64,000 nt of DNA from assembly GCA_963807355.1 (NCBI GenBank), contig CAWEBX010000014.1, positions 1 to 64,000 on the forward strand, given 5' to 3'. The notes under the pieces were generated by a model. It was not told where the DNA came from and searched no databases. It saw only the letters and a program-made list of their open reading frames with translations. The position numbers were made by a program, and so were the translations under genes. The DNA is from Nitrobacter sp963807355 (lineage in GTDB: Bacteria > Pseudomonadota > Alphaproteobacteria > Rhizobiales > Xanthobacteraceae). The first letter of the stretch is position 1. Each line of letters begins with the position of its first letter. Below are positions 51,277-60,394 of the stretch, piece by piece.

Positions 51277-51390
51277 CGCGACTCGAACGTTATCGTCGCG
51301 GACATCACGACGCTGGACGTTGATGCGATCGTCAACGCAGCTAACGAATCTCGGTCGCGGCGGCATTGACGGCGCGACTTGTACGGTCGC
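51277..51390 (+). pseudogene. macro-domain (ADP-ribose-binding) protein remnant
   Basis: The plus strand reads NVIVADITTLDVDAIVNAAN, which is the N-terminal strand and Asn of macro domains, then in a shifted frame LGRGGIDGA, the next loop (normally GGGGVDGAI). It breaks off there, so over 100 residues are missing. It lies between grxD and rpsD. The match is short but characteristic. Confidence 0.55.
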
Positions 51391-51490
51391 ATGCCGAACG
51401 GATGGCTCGCGACTGCTCGCAAGCCGTACCAGAATCAGCCGACTGATAGCGAACCGGACAACTAATTGCTTCGATCTCGCAATTAAAAAA

Positions 51491-51510
51491 GCCCCGGAGC
51501 GATCCGGGGC
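51491..51510. terminator. bidirectional rho-independent terminator
   Basis: GCCCCGGA and TCCGGGGC form a perfect 8-bp stem with loop GCGA, flanked by AAAAAA on the left and TTTTT on the right. It ends grxD on the plus strand and rpsD on the minus strand. Confidence 0.9.
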
Positions 51511-51536
51511 TTTTTCTTGAACTGACACGATCCGGA

Positions 51537-52153
51537 TCAGCGCGAATAGAATTCGACGATCAGATGCGGTTCCATCTGCACCGCGAAAGGCACGTCCGCA
51601 AGCTGCGGAATGCGGATGAATTTCGCGCTTTGCTTGTTGTGATCGGCGTCGATGAAATCGGGTACGTCACGTTCGGCGAGCTGGTTGGCTTCCAGCACCA
51701 GCGCGAGCTGCTTCGACGCGTCCTTGACCTCGATGGTATCGCCGACCTTGAGCTTGTAGCTCGGAATGTTGACTCCGCGGCCGTTCACCTTGACGTGGCC
51801 GTGGTTGATGAACTGGCGCGCGGCGAACATGGTCGGCACGAACTTCGCACGATAGACCACGGTGTCGAGACGGCGCTCGAGCAGGCCGATCAGGTTCTCG
51901 CCGAAGTCGCCCTTCATGCGGGTCGCCTCGACATAGATGGCGTAGAACTGGCGCTCGGAAATGTTGGCGTAGTAGCCCTTGAGCTTCTGCTTGGCGCGAA
52001 GCTGGGTTCCGAAATCGGAGAGCTTGCCCTTGCGGCGCTGGCCGTGCTGGCCGGGACCGTATTCACGTTTGTTGACGGGGCTCTTCGGGCGGCCCCAGAT
52101 GTTCTGGCCCATACGGCGATCGATCTTGTACTTCGCTTCATGCGCTTTGTCAT
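51537..52153 (-). CDS. rpsD: 30S ribosomal protein S4
   Basis: S4 nucleates 30S assembly and binds 16S rRNA. The protein from EAKYKIDRRMGQNIWGRPKS to HLIVEFYSR is complete, with the S4 RNA-binding domain at FAARQFINHGHVKVNGRGVN. The expected start ATG at 52153 (MTKR, after AGAGGACGCG) is one base out of frame with the rest; adding one A near 52141 gives MTKRNEAKYK as in relatives. Unrepaired, the frame would have to start at a TTG at 52169, which has no such support. Confidence 0.95.
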
Positions 52154-52169
52154 CGCGTCCTCTTGTCAA

Positions 52170-52502
52170 AATTAAAGTCTGTGGATCGAGGAAACGCGCC
52201 CTCCTGTGCGGATGATCTGGACATGAGGAAAACCGGAAGACCGCTTTTCAGGATCATGACAAATCCGCCGCCGACAGGTCCGGCCCATAAGCTTGACGGG
52301 CAGGACCACGGGTCGCGAAACGCAACGCGGGCCAAAACCGGCCCGCGCGCAGGCGTTTTCTAGGGATAAACCGCTTTCCTGTCAAACCATGGCGGAGCCA
52401 TTTTCGACCGGAGAACGTCAAACGCGAACGCCGCGAGGAGCTGGTCGCCGATATATCACTTTGCACTGATGGATAGCGGCCTGATCTTGTCAACCATTAA
52501 TC
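52170..52502. other. intergenic region between murI and rpsD
   Basis: About 330 bases holding the rpsD promoter region. I see no gene or known RNA element; a purine-rich stretch at 52345-52375 is unremarkable. Confidence 0.35.
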
Positions 52503-53353
52503 TCAACGGTTTGTCGCCGGTTCTGGCATTGGCTGATGAGATGCGGGTCGGGCTGGGACGCGGCCGCCGAAGAACGGCGCCAGCGCGTCCGTCAGCGCGT
52601 CGAGGCGGCCCGAGGTGAAGATCATTTCGGGCGGGAATTCGCGGCCGCCGGTGGCGCTCGGCGCGAGTGATTTCAGCAGGTCGACGACGCGGCGGGCGAT
52701 CGCGGGTGCCGGATCGATCCATGATACCGGCCATGGTGCGAGCCTGGCAGCCGATCGAGCAACAGCGGGTAGTGCGTGCAGGCCAGCACGACGACATCGG
52801 TGCGCAGGTCTCCGCCATTGCCCGCCGGAACGAAACATGGGGCGACTTCGCTCAGGATGTCGGCGTCGCTGACGGTCTTGCCGCTCAAGGCGTCCTCCGC
52901 CAACGAAGCCAGGCGTGCCGCGCCAACAAGCGTTACGGTGCAGGCTTGCGCGTGATTCCGGATCAGCGCCTGAGTGTATTCGCGCTGCACGGTCGCCCGG
53001 GTGCCGAGCACCGAGACGCGCTTGGTTTTCGACGCGGCGCACGCCGGTTTGATCGCCGGAACCGTGCCCACGAACGGCACCGAATAGGCGGCGCGCAAGG
53101 GCCCCAGAACCGAGACGGACATCGTGTTGCAGGCGATCACCACGATGTCTGGGGCGTGGGTGCCGATCAACTCTCCGACCAGCGGCACCACGCGGGCGAT
53201 GATTTCGTCTTCGCTGAGGCGGCCATAGGGGAAGAAGGCGTCGTCGGCGACATAGACATATCGTGCAGCGGGGAGGGCGCCGACGATCTCCCGCAGCACG
53301 GTGAGGCCGCCGAGGCCGGAATCGAGGACAAGAATGGTTGGAGTGTGTGACAC
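52503..53353 (-). pseudogene. murI: glutamate racemase MurI, one-base frameshift
   Basis: MurI supplies D-glutamate for peptidoglycan. It starts MSHTPTILVLDSGLGGLTVL and has both catalytic Cys motifs, VVIACNTMSVSV and VVLACTHYPLLLDRL. After LDRL, near 52745, the frame shifts by one base. The expected C-terminus follows in another frame: APWPVSWIDPAPAIARRVVD and EMIFTSGRLDALTDALAPFF. Total about 275 residues after repair, the normal length. Confidence 0.92.
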
Positions 53354-53700
53354 GGCGAGAATATTAGGGACGGTCGGTTACCGTGGAGTTTTTACGGATT
53401 GTGTCGATTTGTCCATCTCGGGACAATGATACCTTAATGCAAAACGATCCCCAACGCTCGCAACATCACGGTGGGTGCAACGGCTTTGTGCCGTGGAGAG
53501 CGATGCGTGGGAAATCCTGGACCAGCCGTCGGGCATGATCCGGAAAACGTCTCTAATATCATATTTTTCAGTATGATGCGGTTTAATACTAACAAAGAAA
53601 TCAGCCAGATTTCAGCGCTACTCGAACGAAACGCTTCGTTCGGAGAAAGACTCGTAATACCAAGAACGTATTGCTCCTGCTTCATTTCGGCCGAAAGGCT
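53354..53700. other. intergenic region, no supported gene
   Basis: About 350 AT-richer bases upstream of murI and downstream of the PAS gene. I see no gene, repeat or RNA I can support. Confidence 0.3.
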
Positions 53701-54258
53701 CTAGCGCAATCCTTCGTAGACCATGAAGCCGCGTGCGATCTCGAGCTTTTTCAGTGCGCGTGGGACGAAGCGCTGCGGCTGATGGTTCAGATAGCGCCAC
53801 GAAGTGACCGTGAAGTCCATCACCGGCTGCCGGCTGGGCTGCATCGGCGCCAGCAACCCGGTCAGGCTGGTTGGCGTCTGGGTACGATTGTTGAAGGGTA
53901 GCAGCAGCAGTTCGAAGTGTGCGAGCGATCCGTTCCGCTCGGTGGCAGTCAAACCAGCGACCGCGACCAATAGTTCGTCCGACACGATGCCGAGCATGTC
54001 GGTAATTTGGGCGCGGCTTGCGGCCGCGAACAGTGTTGAAAAATTCTCCCCCTTAAGGTCGCGGTCGAGCAGGGCGCAGATCCGGGTTCCGGCAACGCGG
54101 AACGGATAACCGCGCTCCGGCTCGTAGGAGAGCACGAAGATGTCCCCGAGCAGCTGGCGAACTGCACTCGGTTCAATGACGCGGCGGTCCGGAGCACGCT
54201 CGCCGTCACGTTTCTCATCCCAGTAGGCGAAGAATGTGCGGTTCGATGGGTGTTTCAT
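53701..54258 (-). CDS. PAS-domain protein (PAS_5 family)
   Basis: The 185-residue protein starts MKHPSNRTFFAYWDEKRDGE and contains SAVRQLLGDIFVLSYEPERG and YPFRVAGTRICALLDRDLKG, the pattern of the short alphaproteobacterial PAS family found in many copies per genome. It has no output domain. A TTG at 54285 would add nine residues but has less support. The upstream region is plain. The sensed signal is unknown. Confidence 0.82.
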   Translation of the reverse strand: MKHPSNRTFFAYWDEKRDGERAPDRRVIEPSAVRQLLGDIFVLSYEPERGYPFRVAGTRICALLDRDLKGENFSTLFAAASRAQITDMLGIVSDELLVAVAGLTATERNGSLAHFELLLLPFNNRTQTPTSLTGLLAPMQPSRQPVMDFTVTSWRYLNHQPQRFVPRALKKLEIARGFMVYEGLR

Positions 54259-54688
54259 GATGCAACCGTCCTGACCGAGGTCCAACCGGACAAATCTGTC
54301 CTATTTCAAGGCACCTCAGCCGTTTGCTGTTGTGCAGGAGCGGTGTTGCAGCGTCCATGCCGGAGGCAGCTTTTGCATCAGCGACCCCAGGCAATTGTGC
54401 CGTTAACGTTAAAGTAAGGATATTTGTAAATAAATCATGGGTTTCCCAGTGCCCAGTTTCCCACTCGGTCCGAGTGCCTCCGTATGGGTCCACGTTGGGA
54501 ACGAGCTAATGAAATGAGTGCGCGCGGCCCCTGAAACTGGGCAGGGTTTTTATTTGGTACGGGGCAAGCCGCGGTCCCTTGCCCTTCCGCTGGGTCGCGC
54601 TATTCGCCATTTACGCCTGCGCTTGGCTTCGTTGTCTAAAGTGTTTTGGCAAGGGACGATCCGCCTCTATCCACCTTGGAGGCGAGTT
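54259..54688. other. intergenic region at the prophage edge
   Basis: About 430 bases between the PAS gene and the first prophage-like gene. No gene is supported. No tRNA or obvious attachment repeat is seen here. Confidence 0.3.
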
Positions 54689-54874
54689 GTGAATTTTGAA
54701 AACAGGCCAGATGCCGTGGCCATTACCAGCACAAACGGCGAGGCGCTTGTCCTCGGCACCATGGCCGTCGCCGCCGCTAGGGCGGAAGCCGACGCAACGG
54801 GCAAGACGGTGACGGTGCGCGATCCTATTACCGACAAGGTTCTGGCGACCGTGAGACCAGCGAGCGACCAATGA
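54689..54874 (+). CDS. small hypothetical protein (61 aa), GTG start
   Basis: GTG at 54689 follows GGAGG. The product is VNFENRPDAVAITSTNGEAL then VLGTMAVAAARAEADATGKT, a single small alpha/beta unit. The stop overlaps the next start (ATGA at 54871), so the two are coupled. The family is seen in rhizobial prophages as far as I recall; function unknown. Confidence 0.5.
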   Translation: MNFENRPDAVAITSTNGEALVLGTMAVAAARAEADATGKTVTVRDPITDKVLATVRPASDQ

Positions 54875-55134
54875 TCAAGATCGGATCCATCCTGCCCGCA
54901 ATACTAACGACGCTCGTGTTGACCGGCGCGGCCTCGGCTCAACAGCGGACGCTGTATGATTCTTCCGGCAGGGCCGTGGTCCGCTCCGTGACCGGCTCAA
55001 ACGGCGCGGTGACGAACTATGACGCCAAGGGCCGGGTCATGAGCCGCGAGACCACAAGCCGTAATCGAACGACAACGATCTACGATGCGGGCGGTCACAC
55101 CATTGGACGCGTCATTATGCGCGGCAAGCGATGA
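54871..55134 (+). CDS. secreted YD-repeat-like small protein
   Basis: The 87-residue product has a signal peptide (MIKIGSILPAILTTLVLTGA, cleavage near ASAQQ), then three short units with the YD pattern: LYDSSGRAVVRS, NYDAKGRVMSRE and IYDAGGHTIGRV, ending RGKR. These resemble single Rhs/YD repeats. It overlaps the upstream gene by 4 bases. A diverged copy of its last unit occurs at 55732-55802. Confidence 0.6.
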   Translation: MIKIGSILPAILTTLVLTGAASAQQRTLYDSSGRAVVRSVTGSNGAVTNYDAKGRVMSRETTSRNRTTTIYDAGGHTIGRVIMRGKR

Positions 55135-55154
55135 CGATTGAGCGAGGATGAAGA

Positions 55155-55728
55155 ATGGAGACTGCGAAGAAAGCCATTGTGCAGGTCGGCCATGGAGGCC
55201 GGGGTTTCATTGTGGGCGCTCGTGATCGTTTCGTTGTGACCGCAGCGCACTGCGTACCAATCGAGCACATTCCGACGCCCGATATGTCGAACGGCCCCGA
55301 ACAACTGACGTTCCCCAACATCATCGGCCCGCTGGGCGAAACACCTACCATTTGGTGCGAGCTTTGCGCCTACGGTCTGACCGATGACATCGCGGCATTT
55401 TGCGAACCGGAGGTGGACGACCAAGATCAATACGTGAAAGTTCACCGATGCTGCAGCCTTTGCGGTTGGCAACCCGCCCGCTATCGGCAGCAAAACATCT
55501 GCCTTCGTTCTTTCGCTTGATGGGAAATGGAAACGGTGCACCGTGAATAACGGCGGCAGGTTTTTACACATCAGCGGCCCTGACCGCCTCATCGAATCCG
55601 GCATGTCCGGTTCGCCAATCGTAGACGAGAATGGCGCGGCAATCGGCGTGGTCTCGATAGGTAGTGGCCCAAGCCTGATCGACTGCCTGCCCGCATGGCT
55701 GCTGCGGAAGCTGGACCGGACGGAGTAA
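55155..55728 (+). pseudogene. trypsin-like serine protease, one-base frameshift
   Basis: The catalytic triad is visible: His in FVVTAAHCVP, Asp in GLTDDIAAF and, in the second frame, Ser in SGMSGSPIVDENGAAIGVVS. The frame shifts near 55436; after it comes KFTDAAAFAVGNPPAIGSKT then FVLSLDGKWKRCTVNNGG. No signal peptide is seen at the chosen start METAKKAIVQVGHGGRGFIV, so it may act in the cytoplasm. It follows the YD-like gene by 20 bases. About 190 residues after repair. Confidence 0.75.
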
Positions 55729-55731
55729 CTG

Positions 55732-55802
55732 ACGGTCGGCAATCACGCCGCGTCCTATGATGCCAGCGGTCGCACCATTGGCAAGTTCACACGGGGCCGG
55801 TG
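55732..55802 (+). pseudogene. fragment of a second YD-like protein
   Basis: Just after the protease stop the plus strand reads VGNHAASYDASGRTIGKFTR then GR and stop. It matches the last unit of the YD-like gene at 54871 (IYDAGGHTIGRVIMRGKR). It has no start of its own, so it is a remnant of a duplicated gene. Confidence 0.5.
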
Positions 55803-56130
55803 AGGCAAATCAGGCGCTCATGTTGCGGGCGCGTCTGACGATGCCTGCCCGCCGTCGCCCCGCGTAAATATTTTTGAAATTTTTCGCAGCGTCCTAAATT
55901 TATGCAGAACGATACACAAAGGCGGGGCCGATGGGCTCATGCTAGACTTCAGCGGACATTATCCCCTAGGCCAGCGATGTACGAAAGGGCCAACAGTTGC
56001 ATTGCCATCCTATTCGTCAGCGCTTGTTTCGCCACGCGAGGAGCCGGGGAAGAACGTGGTAAAAGCCCTTTGAGATTGTCCAAATAAGCCTCGTAGGGCG
56101 ACATAGGATAGTTAGTAAAATCCAGTGGAT

Positions 56131-56541
56131 CTACAGAAATCGCCGCAAAAGTTTTACGAGTTGATCGATATCACCGCGAGCCAAGAGAAGACTATCCGCC
56201 CTCGCGTCCAAATAGTTCGCCACGCGGAGACTATATCTTGAAAAAGAAACTAGAACGTTGATCAAAAAGGCGGCCATTATGAAGCCGCCGATCCGAATGA
56301 ACGACTTGGTGAGTTCAGGTATCCACTCTACTCCTTGGGTTTGTATCAATGCGTTAGCGAGGTTACTTTGCGGTCCAATGTAGATAGTGGAGGTGCTGAG
56401 AGTTTGGATAAACAAGAGCGCCGTGCCGGTACCGAGCACCACTAAGATGCTTATCATTGCTAGGCCTGATACCCGGGAAAATTGCGCGCGCCTCCGCATT
56501 CCACGGACCACGTTCTGAAACTCCAAGGATATCTCTGCCAT
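56131..56541 (-). CDS. two-helix membrane protein (136 aa)
   Basis: The start at 56541 follows GAGGGGCAACAA and gives MAEISLEFQNVVRGMRRRAQ. Two membrane helices (LAMISILVVLGTGTALLFIQ and IGGFIMAAFLINVLVSFSRY) flank a periplasmic loop, and the tail (LDARADSLLLARGDIDQLVK) is probably coiled coil. I do not recognise the family. It is isolated on the minus strand of the prophage segment. Confidence 0.6.
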   Translation of the reverse strand: MAEISLEFQNVVRGMRRRAQFSRVSGLAMISILVVLGTGTALLFIQTLSTSTIYIGPQSNLANALIQTQGVEWIPELTKSFIRIGGFIMAAFLINVLVSFSRYSLRVANYLDARADSLLLARGDIDQLVKLLRRFL

Positions 56542-56885
56542 TTGTTGCCCCTCACAAGAAGGCAAAGGATAACCTAATCTTGATGAGAATTCAGGACCCT
56601 TCAGCGCTTACTACGTCGGGTTTCCATCCAACACTGGTACTAGGTTCGTTCATTCCGAGACCGGCCCGCGACGCCGTCACTTGCGCTGCTGTTGAGCGCC
56701 CACAGCCTGTATGCTTCCTCCACAAACAAGTCCGGCTCGGTCGGCGACGGGATCAGCTTCGCGCCGTGCTCGCGGAAGTGATCGAGGCCAAGGCCCATTG
56801 AGACCGGTGCGCTTGTCGCTGGTCGTTGGCCAGCGTTTGAAGCAACGCCGCCATGTCGCGGTCCGAAATCATAAAGTCGGCCAGA

Positions 56886-57062
56886 TCAATCGGAGGGGCG
56901 AGTGGCGGCGATCTCACCCGGCGCAGCAGCCAGTGACGGAATCCTTGTCGGACCTAGCCGCAGCGCCGCCTTAACGCCAGCTTCCAAAAACCGCTCCCGC
57001 TGCTGCGGATTAAGCCGCGCCCAGCCTTCCAGAGTTGCCGAAACCAAATCAATGCGCCGCAT
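56886..57062 (-). CDS. small hypothetical protein (58 aa)
   Basis: The ATG at 57062 follows AAGG. The product reads MRRIDLVSATLEGWARLNPQ, then QRERFLEAGVKAALRLGPTR, a helical protein. A weak match of mood to prophage proteins is all I can offer. Confidence 0.4.
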   Translation of the reverse strand: MRRIDLVSATLEGWARLNPQQRERFLEAGVKAALRLGPTRIPSLAAAPGEIAATRPSD

Positions 57063-57260
57063 GTCGCCCAGCCTTTGAAAAGCGGATCGAGCAAAGGAAA
57101 CACGAAATCCAAAAATTGCAAATATGCTGAAGTGGTGCGGTCGCGCGGTCCCCGCTTTGACCTACAGGCCGAGGGACCCGAAATTGAGGAGGGGGTGCTC
57201 ATCAGCGTCATTGTCATTCGTGTCGGCAGGCGGTCGTCCCGATGGAGCCAGCTACTCTGC

Positions 57261-57617
57261 TCAGAAGTCACATTCACGGTATTGCTTTGAGGCAAGCCGG
57301 AATCGTGAGCCTACTTGGATAAAATCTACATCAAGGCATTGGTTTCCTCGTCGGAAAGCGCCGAGGCCACCGCACTGAAGATATTCTAAGTTTATCCGCC
57401 AACGCCTCTCGGTTGGAGAATAGGTCCCGAAATAATGCTGCGCCTTGGCCGGGCCCTTGCAGATTGCCGCTATATAGTTACGGACGTCGGGCGGCAATGC
57501 ATCAATGTGGTGGGGATGCCAAGGATGATCCTTACCTTGTTGGGATGACAGGGATGACACTGGCAATTCGCTCGCAAGTAACAACGAACATGCCAATAAA
57601 AGGATGCGGATCATCAT
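57261..57617 (-). CDS. secreted hypothetical protein (118 aa)
   Basis: The start at 57617 follows GGAGGATCGC. A signal peptide (MMIRILLLACSLLLASELPV) precedes HHIDALPPDVRNYIAAICKG, AQHYFGTYSPTERRWRINLE and GNQCLDVDFIQVGSRFRLAS. The Cys pairs suggest disulfides. The family occurs in rhizobial prophages; function unknown. Confidence 0.65.
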   Translation of the reverse strand: MMIRILLLACSLLLASELPVSSLSSQQGKDHPWHPHHIDALPPDVRNYIAAICKGPAKAQHYFGTYSPTERRWRINLEYLQCGGLGAFRRGNQCLDVDFIQVGSRFRLASKQYRECDF

Positions 57618-57737
57618 GCGATCCTCCACCGAGGCTCGCCGCCGGGCTCTTGCCGACGGTTTATTCGTTTAACATTGCTTGCGTCTATATGATTTGTGCC
57701 AGTATCAAAATCACACCTGGGAATTTGTTGAAGTCGC

Positions 57738-58140
57738 TCAATAGCGAACATCAAAGGCATGACTGCCGGTCGTGCCTGACGGCATGGCGCGCGGTACGAC
57801 ATTTTTGATGGCCAGGATCGCAGCCGGTTGGATTATCGGACCAACCTCCACGGATTGTCCCTCGTGCCACGCGCTGAACATCAGCGCGGCCTCGTCCACC
57901 TCCATGGCGAACAACGTCTCGGTAAGCTGGGCGACCTTTTGCTGCTTTTGCTCAGGTGACATCGCCTTGCCCTCCGTCGCGGCGGCAGCGGCGGCGAGCT
58001 TCTTGTCGAGCGTGGCCAGCAGCTACGGCGAGCGCGGCGGTAAGCATCCTTTCGGCTACGTCTTTAAGGTCCGATGTCCCGGCGAATTCATCTTCCAGAA
58101 CCTTCTTTGCAGCCTCTACGGCTCTCTGTGAGAGGATCAT
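57738..58140 (-). pseudogene. hypothetical prophage protein, one-base frameshift
   Basis: It starts MILSQRAVEAAKKVLEDEFA and reads VAERMLTAALA. A one-base shift near 58025 then gives LLATLDKKLAAAAAATEGKA, running straight into MSPEQKQQKVAQLTETLFAM and FSAWHEGQSVEVGPIIQPAA. As sequenced these are two frames overlapping by an ATG/TGA (57962). I prefer one repaired gene of about 133 residues because the bridging frame is open and smooth. Confidence 0.5.
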
Positions 58141-58313
58141 TCCTTTTTTTCCTTCTCAGGACCCGCCGCCAGAGCGACGCAATAACCTAACGCGAGGCCA
58201 CCCCAACTAATAGGCAACCACGCGTATTCGCCGTACCCGCGAATGATGAGGACTATTCCCACAACCCAAAATGCCGAGCCGATCAGTAAAAGTCGTTTCA
58301 CTTTTGGACTCAT
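58137..58313 (-). CDS. small two-helix membrane protein (58 aa)
   Basis: The product reads MSPKVKRLLLIGSAFWVVGI, then VLIIRGYGEYAWLPISWGGL and ends GPEKEKKE. It has two hydrophobic segments and a charged tail. Its stop overlaps the next start (ATGA), so it is coupled to the gene at 57738-58140. It could be a holin-like or accessory membrane protein, but nothing shows that. Confidence 0.5.
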   Translation of the reverse strand: MSPKVKRLLLIGSAFWVVGIVLIIRGYGEYAWLPISWGGLALGYCVALAAGPEKEKKE

Positions 58314-58376
58314 GGCGAAGCCCCCCGTCGGGGCCGGAGCGAATTTCCCGCGAATTGTGAAGTTGAGACAAAGCGA

Positions 58377-58570
58377 TCATTGTCTGGTCAGATCGTCGAT
58401 CAGATAAAGCTGGTGGCGCACGTCAAGCTTGGCCAGAGGGTATTCCTTTCCGACCGCTTTTAGGTAGGCGTCGACCGTCGATCCCCGTAATAGCCTGGTA
58501 GCCAATGATGCCGATGCGCCGAGGCCAGGAGCCGTTTGGGATTGTAGACGCGCGCGCAGGACGGCTCATG
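58377..58570 (-). pseudogene. degraded prophage reading frame
   Basis: The minus strand gives RIGIIGYQAITG, then in a shifted frame STVDAYLKAVGKEYPLAKLD and VRHQLYLIDDLTRQ with a stop at 58377. It looks protein-like but has no start I can support. Confidence 0.25.
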
Positions 58571-58673
58571 GCTGAGCCATCCCTTTATGGTGCGTATGAT
58601 CAGTTCCACAGGCCATGGGACCCGACCGCGCCGGCCTCAACGACGCATACTAAAGTCGTGGGGAGCTGCAGCA

Positions 58674-59181
58674 TCACGAAACCTCGCCACCGATCGTCGA
58701 TAGAGATCGAGCAACTGCTTCCAGACAGTTGCAAGCCTGTTCGTCGAACTCGCATCCGTCGTAAAATTCCAAGATATAAAAGATTAATGCGGACGTCGCT
58801 TTCGGGGTAACGGGAGGCTGATCGATGAACGACTGCATGACGTTGTTTTGCTCTTCGAGGATCGCTTTCCATTTCTGGTTGATCGCATCAACGCCGGTTT
58901 TCTTCGCCCACCTCCGGCGTTTGGCTATTTGCTTCTCGTAACGGCGTTTAGCGTCCAGATATTCCCGCTCGACAAGGTCGGGCGGGATGCCTTAACTCGA
59001 AAGGCTGATTGCCATGCGTCTGCTCTGCTGCCGCGACGGCCATTTCTTCCGCTTCCCATAGAGACAAAAGCTGTTCTCTAAGAACCTTGTGGTGGCGGAT
59101 GCGGTCGAACGTGGTGTCATCAACAGACCGCGAAGACCCTGGAATAGCGTTGATAGAGTTGAAAAGAGGAAACTGCAGCAT
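58674..59181 (-). pseudogene. hypothetical prophage protein, frameshifted
   Basis: It starts MLQFPLFNSINAIPGSSRSV and reads HHKVLREQLLSLWEAEEMAV. After a shift near 58990 the frame continues PPDLVEREYLDAKRRYEKQI, AKRRRWAKKTGVDAINQKWK and FYDGCEFDEQACNCLEAVAR to a stop at 58674. The middle is strongly coiled-coil-like. About 168 residues after repair. It is part of the leftward operon that ends near here. Function unknown. Confidence 0.5.
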
Positions 59182-59183
59182 GA

Positions 59184-59944
59184 TCAGCGCTCCACGTTCT
59201 CGGTGTCGACTTTGAGTGACTTCAGGACGGTACGAGCCCGTGAAGTCAGGCTGATGGGATCCAAAAAAACGTAGGCGTGTTTGCTTTTTTCAGATTTGAG
59301 CGCCGTGTGCACGGCGTCGTCGAATGAAACGAATTGCAATGCATATTGTGGACCGCCATAGAGCTCGGTGCTCAGGGTGAAAAGCTCCTGCATTAGGAAT
59401 GACTGATAGCGTTGCAGCAGTCCCGTGCGTGTTAGCCGCCGTCCCTTCGCTGCATTGCCGAGACGCTTTCTCGGCTGTCGGAAAGCCGTGGCGCGCTTCA
59501 GGTTCGCCGCGATGTTCCGGAACTGAGGGAAATCGATCGCGTCCTCAATGCTATCGCTATTGAGGCAGTCAAGGTAGTTCACGACGGCCTGCATCTGCAA
59601 TGAAACGTCAGCGGCCAAGCTGCTTTTGGCATTCACAATGACATCGAAAATCTCATTGAAGCAGTCCATTGCAGAAGCCATCTCGGCTTCGGAGTATTCG
59701 CCCGCTGTCTCTGCACCTTCGTGACCTCATCAATTCTCGCTTTAGCCCTCTTCAGCCAATAAACCAGCATGGGCATCGGCTGGTTTTTCAGTTCGAAGCC
59801 GGCCGGCACTTTCCCAAACACTGGGTCGAGCGCGTCAGGATGATCGGCCAATTCGGCGGTACTGGCACTTGGTGCCGTAGCTGCAGCGGCGAAATTGATT
59901 ACAGGTGAGGAGGGCTTGGCTTGGCTGATTGCTGGCGATGTCAT
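59184..59944 (-). pseudogene. hypothetical prophage protein, frameshifted
   Basis: It starts MTSPAISQAKPSSPVINFAA and reads GFELKNQPMPMLVYWLKRAK. A one-base shift near 59705 leads to GEYSEAEMASAMDCFNEIFD, VNAKSSLAADVSLQMQAVVN and RARTVLKSLKVDTENVER. About 250 residues after repair. It lies 2 bases after the gene at 59947 and 2 before the one at 59181, so all are one transcript. Confidence 0.5.
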
Positions 59945-59946
59945 AA

Positions 59947-60394
59947 TCACTTTCCTTCGTTCGTTACGGCGGCATAGAGCTCATCGAGTATCTTCGCCTC
60001 AGCCAGACATTCCTCACCCTTGCGCCGCATGAGTTTCCGGGCGTCGTCGAGCAGCGCCGGTTCTGCGATCAGGCTGGGAACATACGTATTCGTCCGCCAA
60101 TTCGACAAAGTAGGTTTTGCTCTTGAACTTTTGGGCTATCGTCAAGAACTCGGGCCCGAGCTCTGAAAAGTCGATCTGCGTTTCATCGATAGAGCCGTGC
60201 TTCAGGATGCGTTTGACATCCGCGATGACGCCGACGCGAAGCATCTTGTCAGCGCCTTCAATGCGAGCTTCCGCACAGGTCTGCGGAAACGCGCGCTTCA
60301 TGATCTTGTCGGTAATTGCAGGAGCATTGTTGCCGACCTTCGCCGCGGCGGACCAAACAAGCTCTGCAAAATTCGCGGTGCGATTATTGAGCAT
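59947..60394 (-). pseudogene. hypothetical prophage protein, frameshifted
   Basis: It starts MLNNRTANFAELVWSAAAKV and reads AITDKIMKRAFPQTCAEARI and KSKTYFVELADEYV. A one-base shift near 60080 gives PSLIAEPALLDDARKLMRRK and AKILDELYAAVTNEGK. About 148 residues after repair. Its start overlaps the end of the gene at 60384 by 11 bases. Confidence 0.5.

Noticed and set aside
55902..56087. A 61-residue frame starting MQNDTQRRGRW
   Set aside because: No ribosome binding site or recognisable family; a short hydrophobic stretch alone is not enough.
58505..58810. A 101-residue plus-strand frame
   Set aside because: It is antisense to the frameshifted prophage gene at 58674-59181 and to a degraded frame; base composition explains it.
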